Source: Candidatus Auribacterota bacterium
GTDB lineage: Bacteria; Auribacterota; JAFGBW01; JAFGJP01
DNA length: 64,000 bases
Reading direction: 5' to 3'
Assembly (NCBI GenBank): GCA_023144635.1
Contig: JAGLFH010000062.1
Location: forward strand, 1-64,000
Shown: in pieces, positions 1 to 6,722 of the stretch
Numbering within the stretch: the first letter of the stretch is position 1
How the letters are laid out: each line of letters begins with the position of its first letter
Notes under the pieces: generated by a model
What the model was told of the DNA's origin: nothing
Seen by the model: only the letters and a program-made list of their open reading frames with translations
Database searches by the model: none
Made by a program: the position numbers and the translations under genes

Positions 1-881
1 CTGATTTCGGAAAACAAATATATAAAAATTTATCTGCAGATCTAAACATTACAGAAACACTTCTATATCAAATGACTGCTTTTTATAAAACTTACCCTGT
101 ATTAAAAGCATCTAACACTTTGAAATGGTCTCATTACAGACTTCTTGCGTACGTAAAAGATAAAAAAACAAGAAAAGAACTTGAACAAAAAGTTGCGGCC
201 GAAAAACTTTCCAACCGCAATCTTGCAGTACTTGTTAAAGATTTCAAAACATGGTTTCCGTCCGGTGAAAAGAAAACTCAAATTAAAGGGTCCACAAAAC
301 TTAAAACCACACGTGGAAAACTTTATCATTATCAAATGTTCAAAACACGATTTTCCAAAAATTACTTGATCGATTGCGGGTTTAATATATTTCGTGAAAC
401 AAATATTTCTAGATTCCCCGCCACCTCATCAGGCGGGTCCGCCTTAGGCGGAAAAGGCATGTTTGCTGAATCAATTAAATCTGAGGAAACATATTCATAT
501 AAACCATCAAACGTTAAAAAACAATATATGTATGCTTATATTGCTTATGTAGACAAAATAATTGATGGTGACACGATCTGGTTTCAAATTGATCTTGGAT
601 TCAATACATGGACACGGCAAAATCTAAGATTTCTGGGAATAGAAGCTGAGCCACTCGGAACAACAAAAGGTAAAAATGCTTTTGAATATGTAAAAACTGT
701 TTTAAAAGGTTTAAACTTTGTAATAATTAAAAGTTACTGGAAAGGGAAATTTGGTAGATATTTAACAGATATTTTTTATTTACCAAACGAAAATGATCCT
801 CAAGTAGTTATGGAAAAAGGATATTTCTTAAATCAGGAAATGCTTAATAAAGGGCTGGTAACCCCATTAAGCTTTGATTGA
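1..881 (+). CDS. DUF1016/YhcG N-domain fused to a staphylococcal-nuclease-like domain (5' partial)
   Basis: The frame is open to the left edge of the window (first full codon at 3), so the ATG at 72 is not the true start. The N-terminal part (FGKQIYKNLSADL, MTAFYKTYP, LKWSHYRLLAYVKD) matches the pattern of the DUF1016/YhcG N-terminal domain, a nuclease-associated family. The C-terminal ~110 residues look like an SNase (thermonuclease) fold: IIDGDTIWF, then NLRFLGIEAEP in place of the usual RL-GIDTPE, and KFGRYLTDIF supplying the second catalytic arginine. The two parts are joined by a low-complexity linker encoded by a palindromic repeat (418-451). The Asp and Thr-Pro of the classical SNase active site are not well kept, so nuclease activity is uncertain. 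A tiny AbrB-like gene follows 59 bp downstream. The domain assignment is from motif recognition. Confidence 0.7.
   Translation, partial: DFGKQIYKNLSADLNITETLLYQMTAFYKTYPVLKASNTLKWSHYRLLAYVKDKKTRKELEQKVAAEKLSNRNLAVLVKDFKTWFPSGEKKTQIKGSTKLKTTRGKLYHYQMFKTRFSKNYLIDCGFNIFRETNISRFPATSSGGSALGGKGMFAESIKSEETYSYKPSNVKKQYMYAYIAYVDKIIDGDTIWFQIDLGFNTWTRQNLRFLGIEAEPLGTTKGKNAFEYVKTVLKGLNFVIIKSYWKGKFGRYLTDIFYLPNENDPQVVMEKGYFLNQEMLNKGLVTPLSFD
418..451 (+). repeat. REP-like palindromic element inside a coding sequence
   Basis: The stretch holds two GC-rich hairpins, CCGCC-N9-GGCGG (418-436) and CCGCC-TTA-GGCGG (439-451), in an otherwise AT-rich gene. It translates as a Ser/Gly-rich linker without breaking the frame. 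The reverse complement resembles the intergenic element at 52850-52883, which shares TTTTCCGCCTRAGGC and a second CCGCC...GGCGG. Confidence 0.75.
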
Positions 882-892
882 TGAAAAAACTT

Positions 893-920
893 CCTACTAC
901 GTAGCATGCTACGTAGTAGG
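893..920. repeat. Perfect 28-bp palindrome
   Basis: Each half reads CCTACTACGTAGCA and its exact complement follows with no spacer. It lies 11 bp after the stop of the SNase fusion gene and 20 bp before the AbrB-type gene. As DNA it is a symmetrical protein-binding candidate and as RNA a stable hairpin. No T-run follows, so it is not a classical terminator. Autoregulation by the adjacent AbrB-like protein is possible but unproven. Confidence 0.8.
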
Positions 921-940
921 ATATAAAAAGAGAGGCAATA

Positions 941-1108
941 ATGACAAAACATAATGAAGCTATACGAAAGATCACAAAAACAGGAAACTATACTTATTAC
1001 ATAACCATTCCTAGAGAATATATTAAAGAACTGGGATGGCGAAAAAAACAAAAGGTAGTCGTCAAACTTGAAGGAAAAAGGATTATTATTGAAGATTGGA
1101 AAAAGTAA
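941..1108 (+). CDS. AbrB/SpoVT-type DNA-binding protein (55 aa)
   Basis: This short reading frame encodes 55 residues. The segment KITKTGNYTYYITIPREYIKELGW followed by the basic, beta-rich tail KVVVKLEGKRIIIEDW is the swapped-hairpin AbrB/SpoVT pattern (about residues 9-50): 'tG-Y-ItIPreyikeLgW...V-v-leg..iiIe'. Such proteins act as small dimeric DNA-binding regulators or as antitoxins. An AGAGAGG-like ribosome site lies just upstream. The gene follows the SNase fusion gene on the same strand, separated by a perfect palindrome, so it could be cotranscribed with it or autoregulated. No toxin-like partner lies immediately downstream, where a weak terminator-like hairpin follows. The frame and start are clear; the biological role is inferred. 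Confidence 0.75.
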   Translation: MTKHNEAIRKITKTGNYTYYITIPREYIKELGWRKKQKVVVKLEGKRIIIEDWKK

Positions 1109-1127
1109 GGACAGTTGTCCTGTTTTT
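1108..1127 (+). terminator. Weak terminator-like hairpin
   Basis: AGGACA-GT-TGTCCT overlaps the AbrB-type stop codon and is followed by GTTTTT. The stem is only 5-6 bp, so termination efficiency is doubtful. Confidence 0.4.
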
Positions 1128-1273
1128 ATCATTTGAATTATTCACAGCGGTCTTTATGCTATCATAACACTCAACTTTAAACTGGTACATAGAATGGGGT
1201 AAGCTCACAAATAATAACTATCCAACTAGAGACCTGACCCTATTTTTTCTGTAGGTGTATTTACTATAAAAGC

Positions 1274-2167
1274 TCACTTCTCATAATACTCCATATTGTT
1301 ATTACCTACTTGTTCCCATTCATTACTATTTTGAGGTCTTTGTGATTTTTTATAAGACGATTTATCTTCAACACAATTCAATAAAAATCCAATCAAACAA
1401 AAAGTTGCCCAAATCATATTTGAAATCATCAATACCTTTTTAAAAATTACTTTCTTTTTCCAGCTTTTCTTAAATATTTTATTTATTATAAAAATAAAGG
1501 AAATCAATATTGATGAAGAAAATAAACTTAGTAAAATAAAGATTAGAGGAACCATTAACAGTTCCATTGGATTAATAATTACTCTGCTTTCTGTAAAAAC
1601 ATGAAACTGAGAAAGCAAGTAAGAAGTAAGAATCAGCAAACCAAAACTTATCAAAAAATATGCAGAAGGTATTTTATTGATTTTATTCAATAATATCTTT
1701 AATAAATTATAAATAGATCGTAATACCATTAGCATCTGCAATCTTATTTTTGAGAATATGTTTTTATTGTTAAGTGTTTTAAAATAATTTTTTATTTCCT
1801 CAATATGCTCTCTATTTTTATCTATTTTATCTGCCTTAACTCCTAAAGAATAAAAAGAATAATAAATAACACAACCAGTAAATAAATCAAATATAACCCA
1901 TAATGCCTTTGTTAAATGCACAGGTAAAAACGGATTAAACAAAAAAACCATTATTCCAAATATCCATTTCCACAACTTGCTATTGAATTGATGAGCAATA
2001 TAAAACAAATAACAGCCTGAAGCACATATGACTACCCTTAAAAACATATAATAGCTATAAGGTAATTTAAATATAGCTAAAAAAAGAAAAAACATTGAAA
2101 TGACTCTAAGCCAAAAGAAAACATTTCTCTCTGTATTTGTGATATTAGGCTTCATCCCTTTATTCAT
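1274..2167 (-). CDS. Multi-pass membrane protein, DUF6804-like N-terminal half
   Basis: This 297-aa protein has about six hydrophobic segments. Residues 20-110 (LPYSYYMFLRVVICASGCYLFYIA...WIFGIMVFLFNPFLPVHL) resemble a small family of uncharacterised inner-membrane proteins (DUF6804-type: aromatic LPY-YY-LR motif, then W-FG...LFNP--PVHL). A polar linker (about 115-165) with KIDKNREHIEEIKNYF could be a short cytoplasmic coiled coil. The second half adds further membrane segments that I do not recognise. It ends a leftward run that begins at 5240, with 111 bp separating it from the preceding small ORF, so cotranscription is possible but not shown. No catalytic motif is visible and the function is unknown. 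Confidence 0.65.
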   Translation of the reverse strand: MNKGMKPNITNTERNVFFWLRVISMFFLFLAIFKLPYSYYMFLRVVICASGCYLFYIAHQFNSKLWKWIFGIMVFLFNPFLPVHLTKALWVIFDLFTGCVIYYSFYSLGVKADKIDKNREHIEEIKNYFKTLNNKNIFSKIRLQMLMVLRSIYNLLKILLNKINKIPSAYFLISFGLLILTSYLLSQFHVFTESRVIINPMELLMVPLIFILLSLFSSSILISFIFIINKIFKKSWKKKVIFKKVLMISNMIWATFCLIGFLLNCVEDKSSYKKSQRPQNSNEWEQVGNNNMEYYEK

Positions 2168-2278
2168 CCTTCTTATCTATGTAAAAACTCATATTTTATC
2201 AATTTATAGCCAGATTATGTATTCTTTAGCCCTTTTAATAACATTTTGACTTATTTAATGTATTGAAGTAAATATAAT

Positions 2279-2488
2279 TTAATTTCTACCTACCCAAAAA
2301 TCATGTTTGCTACCAAGTGTTATTTCTCCAGTATGATCAGCGTCAATATCTATTTCTCCAGTATGAAAAAGCATTATTTTCATCTTAGGAGTTTTTGGAC
2401 TCGGGAATTTCAAGACTATACCAAATAGAACAACAAGAAAAGCATAGTAAAACCTATCACTTTTAAAAATGTTTTTTATCATTTTCAC
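2279..2488 (-). CDS. Small single-pass membrane protein with HTGEI repeat
   Basis: The product is 69 aa: a short basic N-terminus, one hydrophobic segment (about residues 13-28), then an internal near-duplication, HTGEIDIDAD and HTGEITLGS. The annotated start is GTG at 2488; an in-frame ATG lies two codons later at 2482. The preceding gene stops at 2500, and its TGA runs directly into AGGAGG, so translation is probably coupled to it. Between the ribosome site and the start lies an ATG-TGA start-stop pair in another frame, which may dampen or reinitiate translation. I recognise no family. The strong ribosome site and the operon position argue that it is real. Confidence 0.55.
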   Translation of the reverse strand: MKMIKNIFKSDRFYYAFLVVLFGIVLKFPSPKTPKMKIMLFHTGEIDIDADHTGEITLGSKHDFWVGRN

Positions 2489-2499
2489 ATTATACCTCC

Positions 2500-3180
2500 T
2501 CAGTTTTCTACGATTTTTATCTGCCCAGGACTACCAACAATAATCTCCGACTTTCCTTCATACTTTTTCACCATACCAGTTATTTGAACTTTCTTGCCTT
2601 TATAAATAACTTCCGGCTTACCATTAAACTTATGATAATTAGAAGCAAATATTACTGCTGTAAAGTATTTCTTATAGTTCCTGTGAAAGTTAAGAAAACA
2701 AGCCTTTCCTGAATTGTATGTAGCTACTATAGTACCTTCTACTGTTATATACTGACCTATGTAGTCATTAGCATCCTTCCAAGAGACAATTTTATCTGTT
2801 TTCTTTGCAGTATCACCACCAACAATCTTTATCTGGTTTGGACTGTTTAGAATAATCTCTGATTTACCTTGATATTCTTTAATCATTCCTGTTACTTCTA
2901 CTTCCTTGCCATAATAATAATCTTCAGGGTTATCAGAAAATTTATTAAACGCTGATTTAAAGATTACAGCAGTAAAATGTTTTTTGTAGTCAGAATGAAA
3001 ATTAAGAAAACAGGCTTTCCCTGAATTAAATGAGCCGACTATCTTTCCAGTTACCGTTTTATTCTGACCAATATAGTTATTTGCATCTTTCCATGAGATC
3101 TTATCTTCAGCATGAGCAAATGTGGTAATTAAAAGAAGTGCAATACAAGATAATATTATCTTATTCCTTACTTTCATCAT
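2500..3180 (-). CDS. Exported protein with two tandem OB-fold-like domains
   Basis: The 226-aa protein begins with a signal peptide (MMKVRNKIILSCIALLLITTFAHA) followed by two copies of a ~95-residue unit (about 27-120 and 131-224). Each copy runs ISWKDANxYIGQ - TGKIVGSFNSGKACFLNFH - FTAVIF - YGKEVEVTGMIKEYQGKSEIIL - P-QIKIV. The beta-strand spacing and the 'TGxI' turns fit an OB-fold, as found in exported nucleic-acid or carbohydrate binding proteins. Its start overlaps the end of the upstream SNase gene by 20 bp, so the two are translationally coupled. This suggests joint action on extracellular or periplasmic nucleic acid, which is inference. Two adjacent ATGs are possible starts, with GGGGGAAA as ribosome site. 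Confidence 0.7.
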   Translation of the reverse strand: MMKVRNKIILSCIALLLITTFAHAEDKISWKDANNYIGQNKTVTGKIVGSFNSGKACFLNFHSDYKKHFTAVIFKSAFNKFSDNPEDYYYGKEVEVTGMIKEYQGKSEIILNSPNQIKIVGGDTAKKTDKIVSWKDANDYIGQYITVEGTIVATYNSGKACFLNFHRNYKKYFTAVIFASNYHKFNGKPEVIYKGKKVQITGMVKKYEGKSEIIVGSPGQIKIVEN

Positions 3181-3931
3181 TTCCCCCTATCTTTTCCCAT
3201 CCTCGCTTTTTAAGTTCTATCCATAGGTCTCTATCTATAAGCTCATTTGTAAACCTGCTTGTTTCTTTTATCTCATTTGCTATTTCTTCTAGAGTTTTCC
3301 TAGTAAAGCAGAAGTTTTTATACTTTAATCCCCATAACTTATTGGTCATCTCATATACTTGGAATGGCTTCTGTTTGTTATACAATACCCATATGATCTC
3401 TGCCTTACCGCCTTCCTTCCATAGCCCTCTACTCGCTTCTCTTGCCTCTGTTTCAGCTTCTACAAACTCTTTCTTATACTTGAAAGGGAATTTGATGTAA
3501 GCAAAGCCATAGCCTTGTCTGATAATTTCTTTATTAACGAATATATCTACTTCATGATCCTCATGCTCATACAGAAAAATATCCCCATGAATTATTTTCC
3601 ATATAAATCTATCATATGCAGTACATGTTCTCTTAACATGGATATAAGCAAGAGTACGTTCATACTTATCTATTTTTTGTTCATCATATTTAAGTTCGAC
3701 TTCTTTTCCTTCTATTAGCTTTCTAAGAAACTCTGTAGCTTCTGCAGAAAAGTATTGAAGCGGTTTTCTAGGATCTGATTTTTCAGTGGTATCTACACCT
3801 ATTAGCCTTACTCTTCTGTCATCTGATAGGATTACGGTGTCACCATCTGATACTTTGGATATGGTTATTGGTTTCGTAGATGAATAAATAGGGCTTGCCA
3901 AAAACATTAACAAAATAAAATATACCTTCAT
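3161..3931 (-). CDS. Exported thermonuclease-family (SNase) nuclease
   Basis: The 256-aa product has a signal peptide (MKVYFILLMFLASPIYSS) and an SNase domain at about residues 20-175. The visible catalytic signature is VSDGDTVIL (metal/turn region), RLIGVDTTEKSD (first Arg and the Glu; TT in place of TP) and DKYERTLAYIHV (second Arg). A ~30-residue insertion rich in Cys, Asp and His (KRTCTAYDRF...YEHEDHEVD) sits between the second Arg strand and the usual VN-E-IRQGYGFAYIKFPFKY segment. A ~70-residue C-terminal extension of unknown function follows EAREASRGLW. The enzyme should cleave DNA or RNA with Ca2+ outside the cytoplasm. It is overlapped by the downstream OB-fold gene, and the TPR gene stops 62 bp upstream. 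Confidence 0.85.
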   Translation of the reverse strand: MKVYFILLMFLASPIYSSTKPITISKVSDGDTVILSDDRRVRLIGVDTTEKSDPRKPLQYFSAEATEFLRKLIEGKEVELKYDEQKIDKYERTLAYIHVKRTCTAYDRFIWKIIHGDIFLYEHEDHEVDIFVNKEIIRQGYGFAYIKFPFKYKKEFVEAETEAREASRGLWKEGGKAEIIWVLYNKQKPFQVYEMTNKLWGLKYKNFCFTRKTLEEIANEIKETSRFTNELIDRDLWIELKKRGWEKIGGNDESKE

Positions 3932-3993
3932 TTTATTACCTTACAAACATCTCGTTTAAAAAAAATTATTTTTCAATATTATTCCGTTATGTA

Positions 3994-4542
3994 TTAATAA
4001 TCTATCTCGATAATTCTGTCATTTAGTTTGTCTGCTAAAACGCTATCAATTTCTTTTAGAATCTCGCACTGTTGAATAGCTAAGTCCCTTTTACCTGTTA
4101 AGAGATAATTCACTCCTAGCTGAAAAAATGCTTTCTTAACTGAAGGAAGAGATTCTTGACTATAAAATTTTACTCCTGCTCCAGAAGGGCGATTAATTAA
4201 TTTACTATAAATTTCAATCGCTTCCTTGTATTGGGAAAGTCTCTCATATATATTACCCAAAATTAAATAAGCTTGAAAAACATCTGACTTTAATTCTATG
4301 ACCTTTTTAAAACACTCTATAGCTTCTTTTAATTTCGATTGTCTCAATAAGTCCTCACCTGTATTGAAAATATCCTCTGATCTTTCTTCATTTTCCGCAC
4401 TTCTTTTTATATATTCTCTAAGTGTTTTTTGCTGATGCTCAAATTTATTCTCAAAATTTCTTTTACTCTCTATATAACTTGATACCATCGAAAAAATAGC
4501 ATATACTGCAAAACCTAACACTATTAGTCCAATTAAAGCCAC
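3994..4542 (-). CDS. Membrane-anchored TPR protein
   Basis: The 182-aa protein starts with one N-terminal transmembrane segment (MALIGLIVLGFAVYAIFSMV). A charged coiled-coil stretch (about 24-55) follows, then two to three tetratricopeptide repeats: A-ECFKKVIELKSDVFQAYLILGNIYE, RLSQYKEAIEIYSKLI and FFQLGVNYLLTGKRDLAIQQ. TPRs mediate protein-protein contacts; the partner is unknown. The gene sits 56 bp downstream of an exported hypothetical gene and 62 bp upstream of the SNase gene, all leftward, so it may anchor or organise the exported proteins encoded around it. No enzymatic motif is visible. Confidence 0.7.
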   Translation of the reverse strand: MALIGLIVLGFAVYAIFSMVSSYIESKRNFENKFEHQQKTLREYIKRSAENEERSEDIFNTGEDLLRQSKLKEAIECFKKVIELKSDVFQAYLILGNIYERLSQYKEAIEIYSKLINRPSGAGVKFYSQESLPSVKKAFFQLGVNYLLTGKRDLAIQQCEILKEIDSVLADKLNDRIIEIDY

Positions 4543-4598
4543 ATTAGACCTCCTTCATTATTCCTATTCTATTTATCAATATTTCGGAAAGCTTTAGT

Positions 4599-5240
4599 TT
4601 ACTTTTTAATATTTATTTCAATGATTCTATTTTTTAAATCATAAGACAAGTCGCCTCCACCTGTCCCTCCTGATTTAGTAAACCAACCTTTATCTTTTCC
4701 TATGTACAACTTGTTGCCTTCAAGTTTCAGGTCACCAAACCACCTGTCACCTAAGGCAACCTCACCAAGTTTTTTTATAAGTAGTCGTTCTTTTGTTGAG
4801 TTTATAGATGAATTATCCCAATCTATTGTAATGCCTTTATCATGTTCAAAAATCACAAACATCAATGATCTAAACGACCCAGATCCTCCTGTATCGTCCT
4901 CAAAATAAAGAACATAAACTCCAGAATCAGTAACACCTACATAACGGTAACCAAAACTCTCACTACCTTTTTCTGTATATACAAATGGACTTTTCCCTTC
5001 TGTTCCATTAACAAAAACATCACCAAAGTAACGGTTTGAACCTTGAGAATCTTTAAGATTTATTGCAACAACTTGATCTCCGCCATCACTAATCCATGTT
5101 GAAAGGTCTTGAATAATTCGTGGGCTAATATAGGGTTTCTTATTGAAAAAATATTCTACTTTTTGTTCAGTAGCAAAGGATTTGTTTTGAATATTTAAGA
5201 GAATAAAGAAGCTTAAAACTATCAGAAGTTTTTTTCTCAT
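4599..5240 (-). CDS. Exported hypothetical protein
   Basis: The 213-aa protein has a clear signal peptide (MRKKLLIVLSFFILLNIQNKSFA). The mature part is rich in beta-strand-like, Gly/Ser/Asp segments (YFEDDTGGSGSFRSLMFVIFEHDKGITIDWD, WFTKSGGTGGGDLSYDLKNRIIEINIKK), consistent with a small secreted beta-sandwich. I do not recognise a family or active-site motif. It is the first gene of the leftward run that continues through the TPR, SNase, OB-fold and membrane genes to about 1274, with short gaps between most members. Its location outside the cytoplasm is well supported; its role is unknown. Confidence 0.6.
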   Translation of the reverse strand: MRKKLLIVLSFFILLNIQNKSFATEQKVEYFFNKKPYISPRIIQDLSTWISDGGDQVVAINLKDSQGSNRYFGDVFVNGTEGKSPFVYTEKGSESFGYRYVGVTDSGVYVLYFEDDTGGSGSFRSLMFVIFEHDKGITIDWDNSSINSTKERLLIKKLGEVALGDRWFGDLKLEGNKLYIGKDKGWFTKSGGTGGGDLSYDLKNRIIEINIKK

Positions 5241-5530
5241 GCCCCACCCCTTTGTGCCTATAAATAGGAATAATACTGCTTTCTACACAACATGTCAAAT
5301 ATAAGCTGATGACGTATTTAAAAATTAAAATGAGCAGGTAATACCACAGCATGGGTAAAGGAAGTTAGGTGATAAATACGCACGTGGTTTGGAATTTATT
5401 GGCTGGAATGGGATGTTTGGGGAAACCAAATATTGTTATAGAAGAAATTAATCATGTTCGAAAAAATAAACAAATCTCTTTAAAAAAACTGTATAGCCAG
5501 AAAAACACATAGCCCTATAGAGAGAATAGA
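5241..5530. other. Intergenic stretch, no gene seen
   Basis: About 290 bp between the exported hypothetical gene and the transposase unit. It should carry the promoter of the leftward run starting at 5240. I see no convincing coding frame, terminator or repeat here. Confidence 0.5.
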
Positions 5531-5562
5531 AGTAAAGGGACGTTGATTGATCCATTAAAGTT
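5531..5562 (+). repeat. Left inverted end of transposase unit
   Basis: It overlaps the last codons of the transposase gene, whose stop lies inside the repeat. It matches the reverse complement of 6566-6597 with two mismatches. Confidence 0.85.
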
Positions 5563-6526
5563 TTTTAATGAGATTTTTCTCTTCAACAATCCTCATCCCT
5601 TTTCCTCTTGCAATGCTTGCTGCTGATTGTTTTATTTTTAGAAGTTGTCCTACTTTCGTAGCTGTACAATTTAAACAAGTACAAGCTAAATATACAAATA
5701 CATTCCTTGCATCTCTTACCTTCATTGTCTTTGTATTCAATAATTCATTTTTTCCTATTTGATAATACTTACTAACTCTTTGTAATAAATCATCAATATT
5801 TCTGAAAAATTTTGCGTATTCATCTGTCTCTTTTAACCGCTTTAAAATTCTCTCAACAAAATAACCATTACCTAAAATCCTATCATCATACATTTGCCTT
5901 TCTTTAGAACTCAATACCTCTTTCACCCCTCCCATGCTACGTATCAAGCCTCCTCCAATAAAATCCTCATTTAAATTCAAACCTTCTTTTACATATTCAT
6001 AATATCCAGATTTAGCTTCTTTTTCTTTATTCCCAAAATATCTTAAAACTTCATCTTTTTCCAACAATCCATCTAATTCTGCATTCATCAACTCTCTATG
6101 CCCTGTCCATTTATATTTTTTCAATTGACCAAATGCTATCAATTTTGCTTTCACAGGATTTAAATGCACATATCTGATTAGCGATAACAAATATTCCTCT
6201 TTATCACATAAAACAGATTTATAACGATTTTGAAACAAATAGCCGTTTCTTTTATGTCTTTTATTGTAATTTATTGCATATCTGGTTAACAGTGATCTCA
6301 TAAATTCTGATAATGTGGTTTTTCCAGTTTGAATAGCTAAATGAAAATGATTACTCATAATACTCCATGCATATATTTGCACGTTACTTACTTTGAGTAA
6401 TTCTTTTAGGCCGGTATATAATTGCTGCTTATCATATTCTTCTTTGAATATGTATTTTCTTTCAATTCCTCGGGCTATTACATGATGAAATGCACCTGGA
6501 TAATCTAATCTTGCTCTTCTTGGCAT
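5555..6526 (-). CDS. REP-associated tyrosine (Y1/HUH) transposase
   Basis: The 323-aa protein carries an N-terminal Y1 transposase domain (about 1-160). It opens with PRRARLDYPGAFHHVIARG, has the HUH metal-binding motif in SIMSNHFHLAI, and has the likely catalytic tyrosine in the YLFQNRYKSVLCDKEEYLL...YVHLNPV region. The C-terminal half (about 200-320) contains a helical region ending in VGQLLKIKQSAASIARGKGMRI, like the DnaA-type helix-turn-helix often found in longer members. The reading frame is intact and full length, so the element may be active. The ATG at 6526 lies about 40 bp inside the right inverted repeat. Confidence 0.9.
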   Translation of the reverse strand: MPRRARLDYPGAFHHVIARGIERKYIFKEEYDKQQLYTGLKELLKVSNVQIYAWSIMSNHFHLAIQTGKTTLSEFMRSLLTRYAINYNKRHKRNGYLFQNRYKSVLCDKEEYLLSLIRYVHLNPVKAKLIAFGQLKKYKWTGHRELMNAELDGLLEKDEVLRYFGNKEKEAKSGYYEYVKEGLNLNEDFIGGGLIRSMGGVKEVLSSKERQMYDDRILGNGYFVERILKRLKETDEYAKFFRNIDDLLQRVSKYYQIGKNELLNTKTMKVRDARNVFVYLACTCLNCTATKVGQLLKIKQSAASIARGKGMRIVEEKNLIKKL

Positions 6527-6565
6527 ATGTTCATTTTAAATATTATCTTCTAATTGTCAAGATAT

Positions 6566-6597
6566 AACTTTAATGAATCAATCAACGTCCCCTTACT
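6566..6597 (-). repeat. Right inverted end of transposase unit
   Basis: This is the upstream partner of 5531-5562. Read on the minus strand it begins AGTAAGGGGACGTTGATTGA. It lies 40-70 bp upstream of the transposase start and may overlap its promoter. Confidence 0.85.
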
Positions 6598-6670
6598 CCC
6601 TCCTTAACTATATGCTATTGGTTAGGTTATGTTATATCTTATTGATTTAAAAAGAAGGAAGTCATAGAAA

Positions 6671-6698
6671 AAGGCTGGAGTTTATTCCCCAGCCTTTT
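6671..6698 (-). terminator. Rho-independent terminator after the lectin-lipase gene
   Basis: On the minus strand the stem AAGGCTGG / CCAGCCTT encloses a 10-nt loop and runs into TTTTTC. It lies 25-50 bp beyond the stop at 6723. Confidence 0.8.
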
Positions 6699-6722
6699 CT
6701 TAAAAATATATAGATAACTTTT

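Larger units (their letters stand above)
5531..6597 (-). mobile_element. REP-associated transposase unit with 32-bp inverted ends
   Basis: A single transposase gene is bracketed by near-identical inverted repeats at 5531-5562 and 6566-6597, which I align at 30 of 32 positions. Both read AGTAARGGGACGTTGATTGA inwards. The unit is 1067 bp and has no passenger genes. No obvious target-site duplication can be called in the AT-rich flanks. Y1 transposases of the REP type normally act on imperfect palindromes, so terminal repeats of this kind are consistent with RAYT-style mobilisation. Confidence 0.8.

Noticed and set aside
102-335. Open frame on the minus strand within the first gene
   Set aside because: It is antisense to a gene with clear domain motifs and has no ribosome site or recognisable protein pattern.
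833-1132. 99-codon minus-strand frame across the palindrome and AbrB gene
   Set aside because: It runs antisense to two supported features; the plus-strand AbrB-type protein explains the region.
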